A stretch of DNA of 64,000 nucleotides from Primulina eburnea. Its lineage: Eukaryota; Streptophyta; Magnoliopsida; Lamiales; Gesneriaceae. Shown here one piece after another: positions 23,054 to 34,384 of this stretch (positions are counted from its first letter, which is position 1; each line of letters opens with the position of its first letter). Both the position numbers and the translations under genes were made by a program. A model generated the notes under the pieces. That model had not been told where the DNA came from. It did no database searches and was given only the letters and a program-made list of their open reading frames with translations. The DNA lies in NCBI RefSeq assembly GCF_022965805.1, contig NC_133101.1:45297642-45361641 (forward strand), read 5' to 3'.

Positions 23054-24680
23054 ATTTATCTTTTAACATATGTTGATGAAACAGGTATTATAGGAACCTA
23101 TCAAGGTAATCCTATTTCTTTTCAGTTTATAACTAAACCTGTTCATAGAATTTTAAATGAATTACAAGAACAGATTGAAAGAAAAACCTTTCAAATAAAT
23201 TCTTTAAAAGAAGAAATAAAATTTCTTACAATAGATGATAAATTACAGAATCCTAAATTACAGGAAAAAATAAAAATTATTTATAATAAATTTTCATTAG
23301 AGATATGTAATGATTTACCAAATGCTTTTTGGAATAGAAAGAAGCATATTATATCTCTTCCATATGAAGAGAATTTTGATGAAAAGAATATTCCAACCAA
23401 GGCTCGTCCTTGTCAAATGAATTCTGAATATTTCGAATTATGCAAGAATGAAATTCATTCTTTATGAGATAAAGGTTTAATAAAACCTTCTCAATCTCCT
23501 TGGTCATGTACTGATTTCTATGTTAATAAACATTCTGAACAAAAAAGAGGTGTTCCTAGATTAGTCATAAATTATAAACCTCTTAATAAGGTTTTAAAAT
23601 GGATTAGGCATCCTATACCTAATAAAAAAGACTTATTAGATAGATTAGTACATGCAATTATATTTTCAAAATTTGATTTAAAATCAGGATTTTGGCAGAT
23701 TCAAATAAAAGAATCTGATAGATATAATACTGTTTTTAATGTTCCAATAGGACATTATGAATGGAAAGTAATGCCATTTGGCCTTAAAAATGCCCCTTCA
23801 GAATTTCAACAAATTATGAATGATATTTTTTTATAATTACAGCAATTTTATAATTGTTTATATTGATGATATCTTAGTGTTTTCCAATGATATTGAAACA
23901 CATTTTAAACATTTAGAAATGTTTAAAAATATTGTTATTCAAAATGGTCTTGTTATTTCAAAATCTAAAATGATTTTGTTTCAAACTAATATCAGATTTC
24001 TTGGTCATATGATTGAGAAAGGAAAAATAATACCTATTCAAAGAAGCATAGAATTTGGATCGAAATTTCCAGATATAATAACTGATAAAACTCAGTTACA
24101 AAGATTTTTAGGAAGTTTAAATTATATTTCTCCTTATATAAAAGATCATACTAAAGATTTTGCTATCTTATATGATAGGTTAAAGAAAAATCCTTTTCGT
24201 TGGTCTGAAAGACATACTATAGCTGTTAAAAATATTAAGGAAACAGTTAAAAATCTTCCTTGTCTTATGCTTGCTAATCCCCAATGGGGTAAAATAGTTG
24301 AAACTGATGCCTCAGATATAGGTTTTGGAGGAATTTTAAAACAAAAAAATCCCCAAACAAAAGATGAATATCTTATAAGATTTTATTCTGAAAAATGGAA
24401 TAATGCCCAGAAAAATTATTCCACAGTAGCAAAAGAAATCTTAGCTATTGTTAGGTGTATTTTAAAATTTCAAGATGATTTATATAATCAAAAGTTTATT
24501 ATAAAAACTGACTGCAAATCTGCAAAATTTATGTTTAACAAAGATTTTAAACATGATGTGTCTGAACAAATGTTTACAAGATGGCAGGCTCATTTAGCTC
24601 CCTTTGATTTTGAAATCATTTATAAAAAAGGTGAAGATAATCATCTCCCTAATTTCTTAATTCGAGAATATTTATCCTAA
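23054..24680 (+). pseudogene. EVE-A reverse transcriptase-RNase H
   Basis: Replicase domain of the virus: RNA- and DNA-dependent DNA synthesis with RNase H. The first half of RT is in frame until a TGA at about 23466 and a shift in a T-run near 23825. The open frame 23820-24680 carries VYIDDILVFS, the RT thumb, and RNase H with TDASDIGFGG. The stop overlaps the ATG of the next ORF (TAATG). The YIDD box and low similarity to the Tekay and Athila RTs here support a caulimovirid origin. Confidence 0.9.
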
Positions 24681-26081
24681 TGTTTTCATTTACAGATATG
24701 TATTCCCGAGGAAGAGGAGAGTCCCCTTATAGAGGGCGAGGTGGTAGGGGAAAACCCCCTAATATTATTGCACAACATGACAAACAGAGGCTAATAGCCC
24801 AGAACTTATCTAGTTCATCAGCCAGTAATACTGAGCAGATTGAGTTATACAATGAATTTCAAAAATTCTTTAAACAAAAACAGAGAAGTAATACAGATTC
24901 TCAAGGTTCAGCATCATATGCTAACATCATAAAAGATGATGATAATGATTCAGCTCTATATACAGAGACAAAACATCGAGAAATGATTCTTCTTATAGAA
25001 GAAAAAGATATCCAATGGGAAAAAACTCCATGGACTATCATGGAAAGATATCTAACCAATACATCATATGTATATGGTTCTTACAAACAAAGAGGATTTT
25101 ATGAAAATCTTCTGATATTTATAAAAAGTGTTGATATAACTCACTTTTTCAGTAATACTCAGCAGAAAGGAAGTTATAACTTCTCAAAGTTTATCATCAA
25201 GAAGATCATATCTATTGAAGAATGGGATATATCTCCATTGGTGGAAGAAGAGTTTTATTCTGAAAATAATAAAATGAGTTTTAATTCATTTTTTGGGATT
25301 ATATTGAAAGTTTTAATAAAGCTTTGTTTTATGAAAATGAAAAAAGGAAACATACTTGGTTTCTAAAGATTTGTGAAAATGTTTTTCACTATCCTGTTCC
25401 AAATTGGTTTCTAATCTGGTGGAAGATATTCGGTCCATCTGCAAAGATTTTGCCAGAGGTTTTTATAAAACCCATGAATACTTGGTTAAATGTTTCCCCA
25501 AGTATTAAAAAATCATTTTCTGAACATTGGATCGATGGAAAGACTTTATGTCTATTTTTCATGGAATTTGGAATCCCATGGATATGGAAATGGCAGCCAG
25601 AATTCAGTTACACTGATGAAGGTATCCCTTGCATATGGAGAGTCAGTTCTACAAAATTTTGGGACAAATTATTGAGAGATGATCCAGAAACTGGAAAACC
25701 ATATGGTTATGAAAGTCTTCATCAAATGGAAGAAAAAATTTCTTTATACCAAAAAGAAATTAATAATCAACAAGAAAAGGAAAAAGCCTCCATGAGTCCA
25801 TTCAAGATTCTCACTCAGAAATATTCTGAGATTTATTCAAAGACAAAATGATTGAGATTTACATTGAAGAAATGAAGAAGGATCTTTTTCAGAATATTGG
25901 ATGTTCTGATTCAAAATCAGATAAATATATGGCGTCTGAATCTAGTGAAAATCAATTCATACATTTGATGCAAATGCAAGATGCACAGGATCCAGAGGAA
26001 GATACTCCTCAATTATCTCAAATAGAAGATATCTTTGAAAATTTGAAGAAATTTGTAAAGGATAATATCAAAGATGATTAA
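24680..26081 (+). pseudogene. EVE-A second ORF, unknown function
   Basis: About 467 codons, now in three pieces (24680-25366, 25324-25851, 25848-26081) through two frameshifts. The N-terminus is rich in Arg-Gly (GRGESPYRGRGGRGKPP), suggesting nucleic-acid binding. The middle is rich in Trp, Phe and Tyr with no catalytic motif that I can see; the C-terminus is acidic. EVE-B' has a homologous copy in which the last two pieces are in frame, so it was one protein. Florendoviruses are known to have a second ORF of unknown role, and this matches in position. Assignment to a known domain would need a profile search. Confidence 0.75.
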
Positions 26082-26601
26082 AAAATCGTTGGAGGAAGAA
26101 TCTCAAGAGTTGGTGGAATAACACATCATGGCATAACATGACAAAAGTGGGTGGAATATCACTTTATACTTTTTGAATTTTGTAACCATGTTACTTTTTG
26201 CTTTAATAAAGCATTTTACTGTTTTTATTTTGAGATGGAATCCGGGGTTTCATGTCCGGCTATTCTATCTATTTATAGGACCATTCTGTGTTCTTAGAAG
26301 GACACAGTCGAGTTTGTTCCCCTCTATACTCTCTTGTAAAAACCATTCTGAAGTTCATAAATAAAAGCTTGAAGTTCTGATAACAACTTTGTAAGTTCTT
26401 ATTGTTTTTATTTTCTGTTTTTTATTTTACTGTTTTAAATTTTTATATTAAATAGATTAGCCTGAATGACAGGCTAAAGCATTTGTGCTAAATTATTTAC
26501 CTTACTATGACATGATCTATATTTATTTGTAATTTGGAATCAGATTGATATAATAAAAGATTTATTTAAATTTCTGGAATATAATGTAATATAAGAGTCT
26601 T
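26082..26601 (+). promoter_or_regulatory. EVE-A intergenic region: promoter and poly(A) signal
   Basis: Non-coding. A TATA box (CTATTTATAGGA, 26269-26280) is followed 80-90 bases later by AATAAA (26360-26365). Both are present with the same spacing in EVE-B'. In circular pararetroviruses this layout yields a terminally redundant pregenomic RNA. After about 26601 the sequence changes to the leader of Tekay A. Confidence 0.7.
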
Positions 26602-26946
26602 TGGTTAGAACATAAGGTAAGAAGATGAACCAGGAAATGGTGAACACAAGGTTCGAGTTTATCCGAGAAAAATAAATTCATGTTGTAGCCCTTCAGCCTG
26701 CTTAGCCGAGAAATGGCGTTTAAGGCGTTTATGGGTGATTTTTTATGAATTTATGATTCTTTGGACCCTCGGTAAATCCTCTGTTGTTTAATTTCTTTGG
26801 TATATCTTTCGTAAATCCTTTTATGTTTTGTAAAATTCCAAATAAGAATCTTATATTCATTATTATTCTGGAGTTTAAATTTCTCCTTTTCTTAGCTCAA
26901 ATTGAGTATTTGTAGTATTTGGGTACTAATGTTTTGAAAAGCAGAT

Positions 26947-27850
26947 ATACCTCCACGGAGAATTCCAGAAAGGGGTAGTACTTCGACTGAACAGATAGAT
27001 GTATCAGAAACTCAGATGGAAATAAGTTGAAAGAGTTTCAGTTATTTCAGCCGCCGATTCTGAGTGGTATCGAGACGTCTGAATATTGTGAGAACTGGTT
27101 TGATGAAATAGAAATATTGTTCGATTTACTTGATTGTACAGATGAACAGAGATTTAAAATGGTGCCTAACCAGTTACGAGAAGCCGCCAGGAGTTGGTGG
27201 ATTACAAATAAAAGAATGTTAGAACAGAAAGGTACAGTGAATTCGTGGGAAATATTAAGAACTGAATTTTATCGAAGATTTTTCTCAATTTCGTACTGAG
27301 AAGACAAGAAAGCAGAGTTTGAGAATTTGAGACAAGGTCAACTGAATATTGAAGGATATGTGGCTAAATTCTCTACTATACTGCGTTTTGCTCCTCATGT
27401 AATTGGGAATGATGAAACTGTAGCGGATCAGTTCATCAGAGGATTGAATTCGGAGATAGTTGCATCGATGAATATAGAGCGACCTCACCATTTTGCTGAT
27501 GCCTTGAGAAGAGCGAAGAGAGCGGAGGCGAGTCTTATTAGACAACTAAAAAGAGTGTGTGCGATGCAACCCCAGAAACTGCAATCCCCTCTCCGATTTG
27601 ATCGCGGCAGCACGAGTGGAAAGCAAGATTTGCTGAAAGCTCGAAAGAAACATTTTAAAAATTTACGGAGCGGACCTAGCGGTTCATCTAGCTCCAGTGG
27701 TTCTAGCCCGAGTTATACTGGAGTGTATTGCAGAACTTGCGGAGGAAGACATTCCACAGAGCAATGACAGGGAGTGACTGGTAGTTGTCGTATCTGCCGA
27801 CAGCCGGGACACTTTGCTAGAGTTTGTCCCCAGAGAGATTCCTGAAGATT
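26947..27850 (+). pseudogene. gag: Tekay A gag, broken
   Basis: The expected start codon is ATA (26947), followed by codons for PPRRIPERG, the usual Tekay Gag start. Capsid-like pieces are 27027-27299 (AARSWWITNKRM) and 27327-27767 (EGYVAKFSTILRFAPHVIG), with a frameshift and stop between them at about 27298. Two Cys motifs follow: YCRTCGGRHSTEQ, then a stop, then CRICRQPGHFARVC at about 27793-27834. Non-functional. Confidence 0.85.
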
Positions 27851-30556
27851 TCAGGGATCAGGACCATCTGGTGGTAGTGACCGAGGAACAGACCCAAGAG
27901 GCACTTGATGATATAGGGGCAAGTACTGTTCTTTTATGATTATGTTGCATATGTATTGATATATACTAATGCATTTCTTATGATCATCTTTGACTGAGTT
28001 GCATTGATATATATGGTACCTATTGGGTCTGTATTGCTGTAGTATTAATCTTTGTACCTTTTGGGAAAGAAAGATTGATATCAGAGATTTTTGTAAAATA
28101 TTGTATACTACAGTAAGATGAGAATGAGATCGAGTTAGATTATGATGTACTGGTGTTTTCTGATTTGACTGCATTATTGATATTAATATGCTAAACAAGT
28201 ACAGAACTATTATAGATTCCTTTCAGGAGAGTATAAGATTCAGACCAGATATGGCTGATGAGTAGAGAGTTCACGGTAAGGATTCTAGATTTAGAATTCA
28301 TTTGATATTCGTATTGTTTATGACTTGATTGATACAGAAAGGAGCAGATGGTATCCTTATGTATTCAGTAGATGTACTGAAATCGAGCCTAGCATTGGCA
28401 GATTGCCAGTGATGTACGAGTTAGCTGATGTTTGCCCAGATAAGATTTCAGATTTACTTTGTATCAGAAAGATAAATTTCAGAATTGAACCGATACCAGG
28501 TACTGTTTGTTGTTTTAGAATTCAGTACAGAAGGATATTGAATGTACAGAATGAACTGAAAGAATTAAAAGATCCGTAGAAGAGTAACGACCAGGAGATA
28601 CATCTGATTTAGTGTTTCTCTTTGGTATGTTTCAATATGTTCAGAGATATTCTGTTGATTTAATGCTTGTTGTATCTATGATATTTTGATATATTTGCAG
28701 CATCTGATTGATTGAATCAAATATCGTAAGATTGTATTGAATATTTTGAGAACTGTGATGATTGTATACAGAAATTATTCAGATATGAATCCTGCTTGAA
28801 ACAGATCGTATTCAGAATATGCGATATCTGAAGTTAGTATACCGATTGAGTTTGACATAGTTGAGATCATGATCAGTGGCTGAGAATAATACTGATATCA
28901 GAAAGAGCAGAAATATCAGAAATTTCATAAATGTCAGAGTGATCAGAAATGTATTTTGGTCTGAGTTGGCAGATTATCTTATACGATTGTTGTTTTGTAT
29001 CTGCTTGAGTATTATTATTGTTTTAAAACAGTATTTGAGACAAATTATATTGTTTGGGGGCAGATTATATTTGCGAAGATATATAGCAGTTGATCAAAAT
29101 GAAATGAAGAGGTGATTGATTAATCAGAATTGACAGTATTGCCAGAGATTGCAATTTTATGAGTTACTGAACTCACTAGATCAGTACAGATTATTGATAC
29201 TGTGAATCTGATTTGATAGTATTGTTATTCTGAGTCAGTGTTTTGATACAGATTATTTAAGCCGAATCAGAACTGAATTCGAGAATTACGGCAGTTCAGA
29301 GATTTAACCAGAATGTTCAGAACGTAATTTCGATAATCAGAGCAGAGCATCGATCAGAGTGACAGATATGTGATTTTTACTGTATGAGAATGATTATCTT
29401 GTGATGTCAAATGTTTCAGAACTGTACAACAGAATTTGATATCGATAGTCAGAATCGAATACCAGGTAGGTATTTTTCTTTAATTTATACTATTAACTGA
29501 TTTGGTTGTACCGGATATTTCAAATTGAAATAACAGAAATGGTCAGAAACGCCCAATAATCGATTCAGTATGTATCCGGATAACAGAAAATGTTTTGATA
29601 GAAACAGATGAAAATAGATGTGGCAGAATTTGTACTCAGCTGTCTAAATTGCCGATAGATGAAAATAGAAAGAAAAACAGAAACCAAGAGATTTATTACA
29701 GGTCTTGTATAAATCTGATTAGAAATTGGGATTACATTTTTATGAATTTCGTAATGAGATTACCGCAATACTTTCCAGATTGTGATATGATATGATTGTA
29801 ATTGACAGATTGTTCAATCTATATCTATTAGATTACCGCAATACTTTCCAGATTGTGATATGATATGATTGTAATTGACAGATTGTTCAATCTATATCTA
29901 TTAGTTTGTACCAGATGACGTACAAACATGACCAGAGCACAAAGATCGATGTCAAAGAAATGGTCAGATTGAACAGAATAATAAAGTAGATTATACCAGA
30001 CTGTCATTTTGATTGATTTTGGTATTAGTGGCAGAATATACCATGAACTATTTTACATGTTATCTACCGACTGATAGATAGCCAGAGCGTATTATCCAGA
30101 TATTGAAAGATATCTGTGGAACTGTAGTGCTGGATGTTAGCCCTAGTTCACAAGATTCATTGTCACTTAAGAATTATCAAATGAGTGCTGAAATAGTTTC
30201 ATTTGAGGCGGGGTGCAATAAGAACATCAGATTCCTTGTATAAAGATAATATCTCAGAGGTATCTGAGATTAGTCTTGATAAGATCAGAGATATGACTGA
30301 AAAAATGAAGCTGATTCAGAAAAGAAAAGAAGACAACTCAGAATAGACAAATTAAATATACCGACGTCAGAAGACAACCGTTGATATTTGAGGCAGAAAA
30401 TTGAATATCGAATTCACTAGAACTAAACAGACTTGATAACAGCTGTTGATGTTGACTTGTTATGAGCTGTTGATTGATATATACGGATGTTGTATGACCA
30501 GTATTTAAGATTGATTCTATCAGAATTATTTCGAGTGGTATTATGAGATTATACTT
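27851..30556 (+). pseudogene. pol: Tekay A pol, heavily decayed, left of Athila
   Basis: Only islands are recognisable. An RT-entry stretch is at 28371-28579 (CTEIEPSIGRLPV; IEPIPGT), and integrase is near 29725-29810 (DYIFMNFVMRLP). Between them many stops and deletions have removed most of RT and RNase H; the span is too short for complete protease-RT-RNase H-integrase. A 73-bp tandem duplication covers the integrase island (29761-29906). Nothing else is readable to the TACTT at the Athila border. Confidence 0.7.
29761..29906. repeat. 73-bp tandem duplication in Tekay A integrase remnant
   Basis: TACCGCAATACTTTCCAGAT starts at 29761 and again at 29834; the two units look identical over the whole period, so this is a recent local duplication in an old element. 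Confidence 0.9.
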
Positions 30557-32139
30557 TGTCGCGACTTTGATTGTTGCACTCCCAAGAGCAGGTTGTCCAC
30601 AAGTAATATAATTCGGTGAGTCCGAATATCGTATCCACAGGGAAGCTAAGGTAATTACAAGTCCACTACAATGTCTTTTTGTTTTGTTTTTGTTTTTGTT
30701 TCTTTTTAATTTTAACTGTTTCAATATTTAATGGGTAAATTTTAATTGTTCAAATTTTAATTTAAGTAGTTGAGATTAAAGGATCCACTCTTGGTATTTT
30801 AATAAAGTTAACATTAACGAACAATATTGAAATCCACTTAATAAAATGGTTCCAATATATTAAATAATCATATTTATATTATGTTATAAATTATTATCTC
30901 ATAAATATATAATATATACCAAAACTTATAAATGTGGTCAAGTATTTATTGTGCTATATATATATTTGTAAACACTAAATCAAGGTTCCCACTTTAAATG
31001 GTTGGTAAAACCAAACTAACATTTAAATGGTACCAAGAAAATATTATTATGATATATTTAAATATAGTAAATCAAGGAATCCAAGTTAAATGGTTGGTAA
31101 AACCAAACTAACATTTAAATGGTTCCAAGAATTTAATATTATAATATATTTATATATAATAAATCAAGGCATCCACTTTAAATGGTTGGTAATACCAAAC
31201 TAACATTTAAATGGTTCCAAGAATTTAGTGTAACATATAGCAACAATAAATCAAAACTCCCACTTATAAGTAGGGTATAAAAATACTTAAAGAAATAAAT
31301 ATAACATAAACAATAAATAATGATTAAATAATATAAAACATAGATTCTTACCTTTTAATAACCTTATTATCATGCCAAGAGTTTCACCTTATCATCTCAA
31401 CTTTAGGAAGTTAGCTATTCATTATTCAAAGTGTAAAACTTTGAATATGAAATTAACATGCTAATTATATTTAAATGAAGAAATAAAAGAAAAATATAGA
31501 GAAAAATATTATGAACTCAAAGGTTTGTTCATAGAATGAGGGATATCTCAATACATTACAATGCACCCCTATTTATAGCCAAATTTGTGGAGACAACCAC
31601 AAATAAAATATTATTTTTTACACATAAGTCTTCATTGGTGTTCCAAGAAACTAATATTATATTACACATCACTTTTGAAAATCTTCTTCTCCGAATTTGC
31701 TTCTTCACATAAAATGAAACATGTGGATAATTGAGTTGTCTAGTTTTTGTATTTTTTTCAGAATATTTGACCAAGTAATTTGAGAGATATGGTCAAAATA
31801 CTAGAGCATGGTAAAACTGCCACTCCTTTGGTAACTTTAATTGTTGCTTAATTTGATCCCACTTGTGAGAGGATTTTTATCTCATGCTTGGCAACAATAT
31901 TGTAGATCTTATAATCAACTTTCTACAGGTCCAAGAATCATCTTAATCCCATTTGCAACGCCAAGGTTATTCTTGTTTTATCGAACCTGTAAAAAATAGT
32001 AAAAATTTATAATTACACAACAACTTATATTTTAAACAATTTATTATAAAACATATAATATTTAAACATTTAATAAAACAAAAACTATATATTTATATTA
32101 TAAAACATTTAATTAATGTACAATTTTTATGTTTTTACA
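30557..32139 (-). repeat. 3' LTR of Athila element
   Basis: On the minus strand it starts TGTAAAAACATAAA and ends AAAGTCGCGACA. It holds four units of about 92 bp beginning AAATCAAGG or AAATCAAAA at 30977, 31069, 31161 and 31248; each of the first three contains the short dyad TTGGTAAAACCAA or a variant. AT-rich, without coding capacity. Confidence 0.93.
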
Positions 32140-33342
32140 CCTCCCAACCAGCTTATTGCTAGTCCCTAGCAATTTAAGCGTTAATAGCAGTACAAAACAT
32201 ATTGATTGATTTAAATAGAAATGTAATCAAAACTATATAAGTGTTAAAATTAAATTTGAAAACTGTCAAAGTTATTCGAGATGATTAATTCAAAGCTTAT
32301 TTCAGGTAGTTAAATGTACACGGCCTTCAGAAATTCCTAGTAAGAGTCTCTACTCCATATCCTCACAGGTTAATAAATGTTTCAATTTATGGCAACGATT
32401 TCTCTCATAGAGTTGGAATACAGATAAATGCTCAGAAAAATGGTTTACAGAATGCAGACAGACAAACGAGCCAAACTAATCAAAAGATAGAAAATCCATT
32501 GATTTAAAATCCAGTTGTTCTTATTATATATATTTTTTTTTTCCTGATTTTTTTTTTAACATCATGGAATCAAACTAAGTTATGCTTCTTGACCACATAT
32601 TTATTTAATTTGTACAATGTATTTCTCTCTCTCTTTCTTTTTTTTTTTATTTGTATTTTTATGAGAGAAAAATGGGTCGCAGCATATAACTTAAATTACA
32701 TAAATCTTCAACATCTTTCTTTCTTTCTTTTTTTCTTCGCTTTTTTTTTTCAGGAAATATCAATTTTTTTTTTTTCAAAATAAGAACTCAAGATCTAAAC
32801 AATTGATAGCCTCTCCGATGATCAATAAAGGCTCGCAAGCTGTTTTCTCAATCCTCTCCACTCACTCACAAAATATGTGTGAGTTCAAAAATTTTAGGCA
32901 CTCTTATAAGGTATATCTTGGGCCATATACTTTAATACCTAATTTTATCACAATGGTTAATCACTCAAAAAGATTTCATAAATCATATTTTTATATTGAT
33001 CAGAATATTAAAAATGACCTTTTTTCAAATAAAAATTTAAACATTCTTAAATAGATTAATGCATATTCTAATTTAAATCTTTCAAATATGTAATGTATGA
33101 CATTTTTGCAAAAATTACTAAGGTACAAACAATAAACATGGTTTTATTTTAAAATAATATTTAATTTTTTTTTAAATTTGTTTTTTTTATTAAAATGTGT
33201 TCTCCCCCCAATCAGAATATGACATTGTCCCTAATGTCAAAATAGCTATTAATAAAGAGTACATAATGAAAGAGATATCACCTGGAATTTTATTGAAGAT
33301 AACAAACTGAAACAAACGCAAACCAATCCACGACTTTTTGAA
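32140..33342 (-). other. Athila 3' untranslated region with polypurine tract
   Basis: The polypurine tract GGTTGGGAGG lies next to the LTR start (32141-32150 on the minus strand). The rest, between it and the LOG stop codon, is AT-rich with long pyrimidine runs on the plus strand (32525-32780). I see no gene in it. Confidence 0.75.
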
Positions 33343-33981
33343 TCAATGATCCAACTTCCTTTTCTTACTGCTTGATTGCGACCAATTGATCTTTGTTATC
33401 ATCGGATCAGGCTTATGAACAAAAGCTTCCAAATCATCAATTAATTGATCGGCAGTCGAAGCACAGATGAGCATCCGTCGTGAATTTTCTGAAATGAAAT
33501 TCTGTTCCACAGCTTTATCAAGAAATGTCAACAAACTGTCATAATAATTATTGATATTCAACAAGCCCACATGTTTATTATGGATATTAAATTGTGCCCA
33601 AGAAACAGTGTGAAAAATTTCTTCTAATGTACCAAAACCACCTGGTAGTGCGATAAAAGCATCAGAATTTTCAATCATTTGAGTGATTCTTTCATACATA
33701 GAAGAAACTTTTAATTCCTCCCTAATCGTAACACCTGTAATATTTCCTTCAGCTAAAGCTGTAGGAATAATACCCAAAACCTGATTACCTCCAAGATGAG
33801 CAGATGTTGAAACAGATCTCATTAACCCAATATTACCTCCCCCATATACCAAGTGAACTTTTCTCTCAGCCAATATCTTTCCAAGATTATTCGCTGCTTC
33901 TACAAACACTTCATTTTTTCCAGGACTCGACCCACAAAATACACAAATATTTTTCAATGTTTGTGCAGAGGATCCAGCCAT
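33343..33981 (-). CDS. LOG-type cytokinin riboside 5'-monophosphate phosphoribohydrolase
   Basis: Intact, intronless 212-codon ORF. The LOG family releases active cytokinin bases from their riboside monophosphates in the cytosol. Visible features: Rossmann-type start KNICVFCGSSPGKN (residues 10-23), VYGGGNIGLM (45-54), the catalytic signature PGGFGTLEE (113-121, fitting PGGxGTxxE) and Arg98 in MYERITQM. Oddities: typical plant LOGs have Arg-Lys at that site, here Arg-Ile; residue 55 is Arg in GLMR, where Gly is usual; the C-terminus SSSKKRKLDH is a basic patch that could be a nuclear signal. Cellular plant LOG genes have several introns, so this is probably a retrocopy. It lies in sense orientation in the Athila 3' region. 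Activity is unproven. Confidence 0.9.
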   Translation of the reverse strand: MAGSSAQTLKNICVFCGSSPGKNEVFVEAANNLGKILAERKVHLVYGGGNIGLMRSVSTSAHLGGNQVLGIIPTALAEGNITGVTIREELKVSSMYERITQMIENSDAFIALPGGFGTLEEIFHTVSWAQFNIHNKHVGLLNINNYYDSLLTFLDKAVEQNFISENSRRMLICASTADQLIDDLEAFVHKPDPMITKINWSQSSSKKRKLDH

Positions 33982-34193
33982 GTTTTTACTTTCTTTTTTT
34001 TTTTTCTGCGAAAATAGAGAGAAAGATGAGAGATTTTATAGGGGTAATATGTTATCATGACAAAACTATGGGTCACAGCTGTAAACAGAATAAATAGTAA
34101 AAACAATAATGACACACATGCATATAAACAGTAGTGTGATTGTGGCTCACAATTTTCCTCTGGTTTTACGTCCAGAAACGGCTTCAACGCCTT
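33982..34193 (-). promoter_or_regulatory. Leader of the LOG ORF: TATA box and possible 3' splice site
   Basis: On the minus strand CCTATAAAATC (about 34032-34042) lies about 55 bases before the LOG ATG. It is followed by a pyrimidine-rich run ending TATTTTCGCAG (AG at 34007-34006), a good 3' splice-site shape 24 bases before the ATG. Either an internal promoter or a spliced subgenomic RNA could express LOG. The sites are observed; their use is inferred. Confidence 0.45.
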
Positions 34194-34384
34194 CTATGAG
34201 TCGAGGATATGCTTCCCATCCAATTTTCTTATAAATTGGCAAACAGGGTATTTTTTAGTCGGATTCCCAAGACTATGACGCTCATCTTGGAATTGTTTCC
34301 ATAAACGGAGAAGTTCAATATGCACATGTCCACTAGAATGCATCTCAAGAGTCAATAAGATGTTATCTAAAGACTCCTTACTCA
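34194..34384 (-). pseudogene. Athila accessory ORF, C-terminal piece
   Basis: Open to the stop at 34194-34196 and reading [19 protein letters not shown] to LDGKHILDS. It continues the cysteine-cluster reading at 41947-42070 once Tekay B and one ACTCA copy are set aside. The Met at 34385 is created partly by the LTR border and is not a real start. No known domain recognised. The same 176 bases appear again at 40318-40493. Confidence 0.65.

Noticed and set aside
28876..29115. 79-codon ORF with hydrophobic stretch as a membrane protein
   Set aside because: It lies in the decayed pol of Tekay A between RT and integrase islands; chance ORF in AT-rich DNA.
32140..32160. End of the Athila 3' LTR placed further right
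   Set aside because: The second LTR and the TACTT duplication fix the border at 32139; bases beyond are the polypurine tract.
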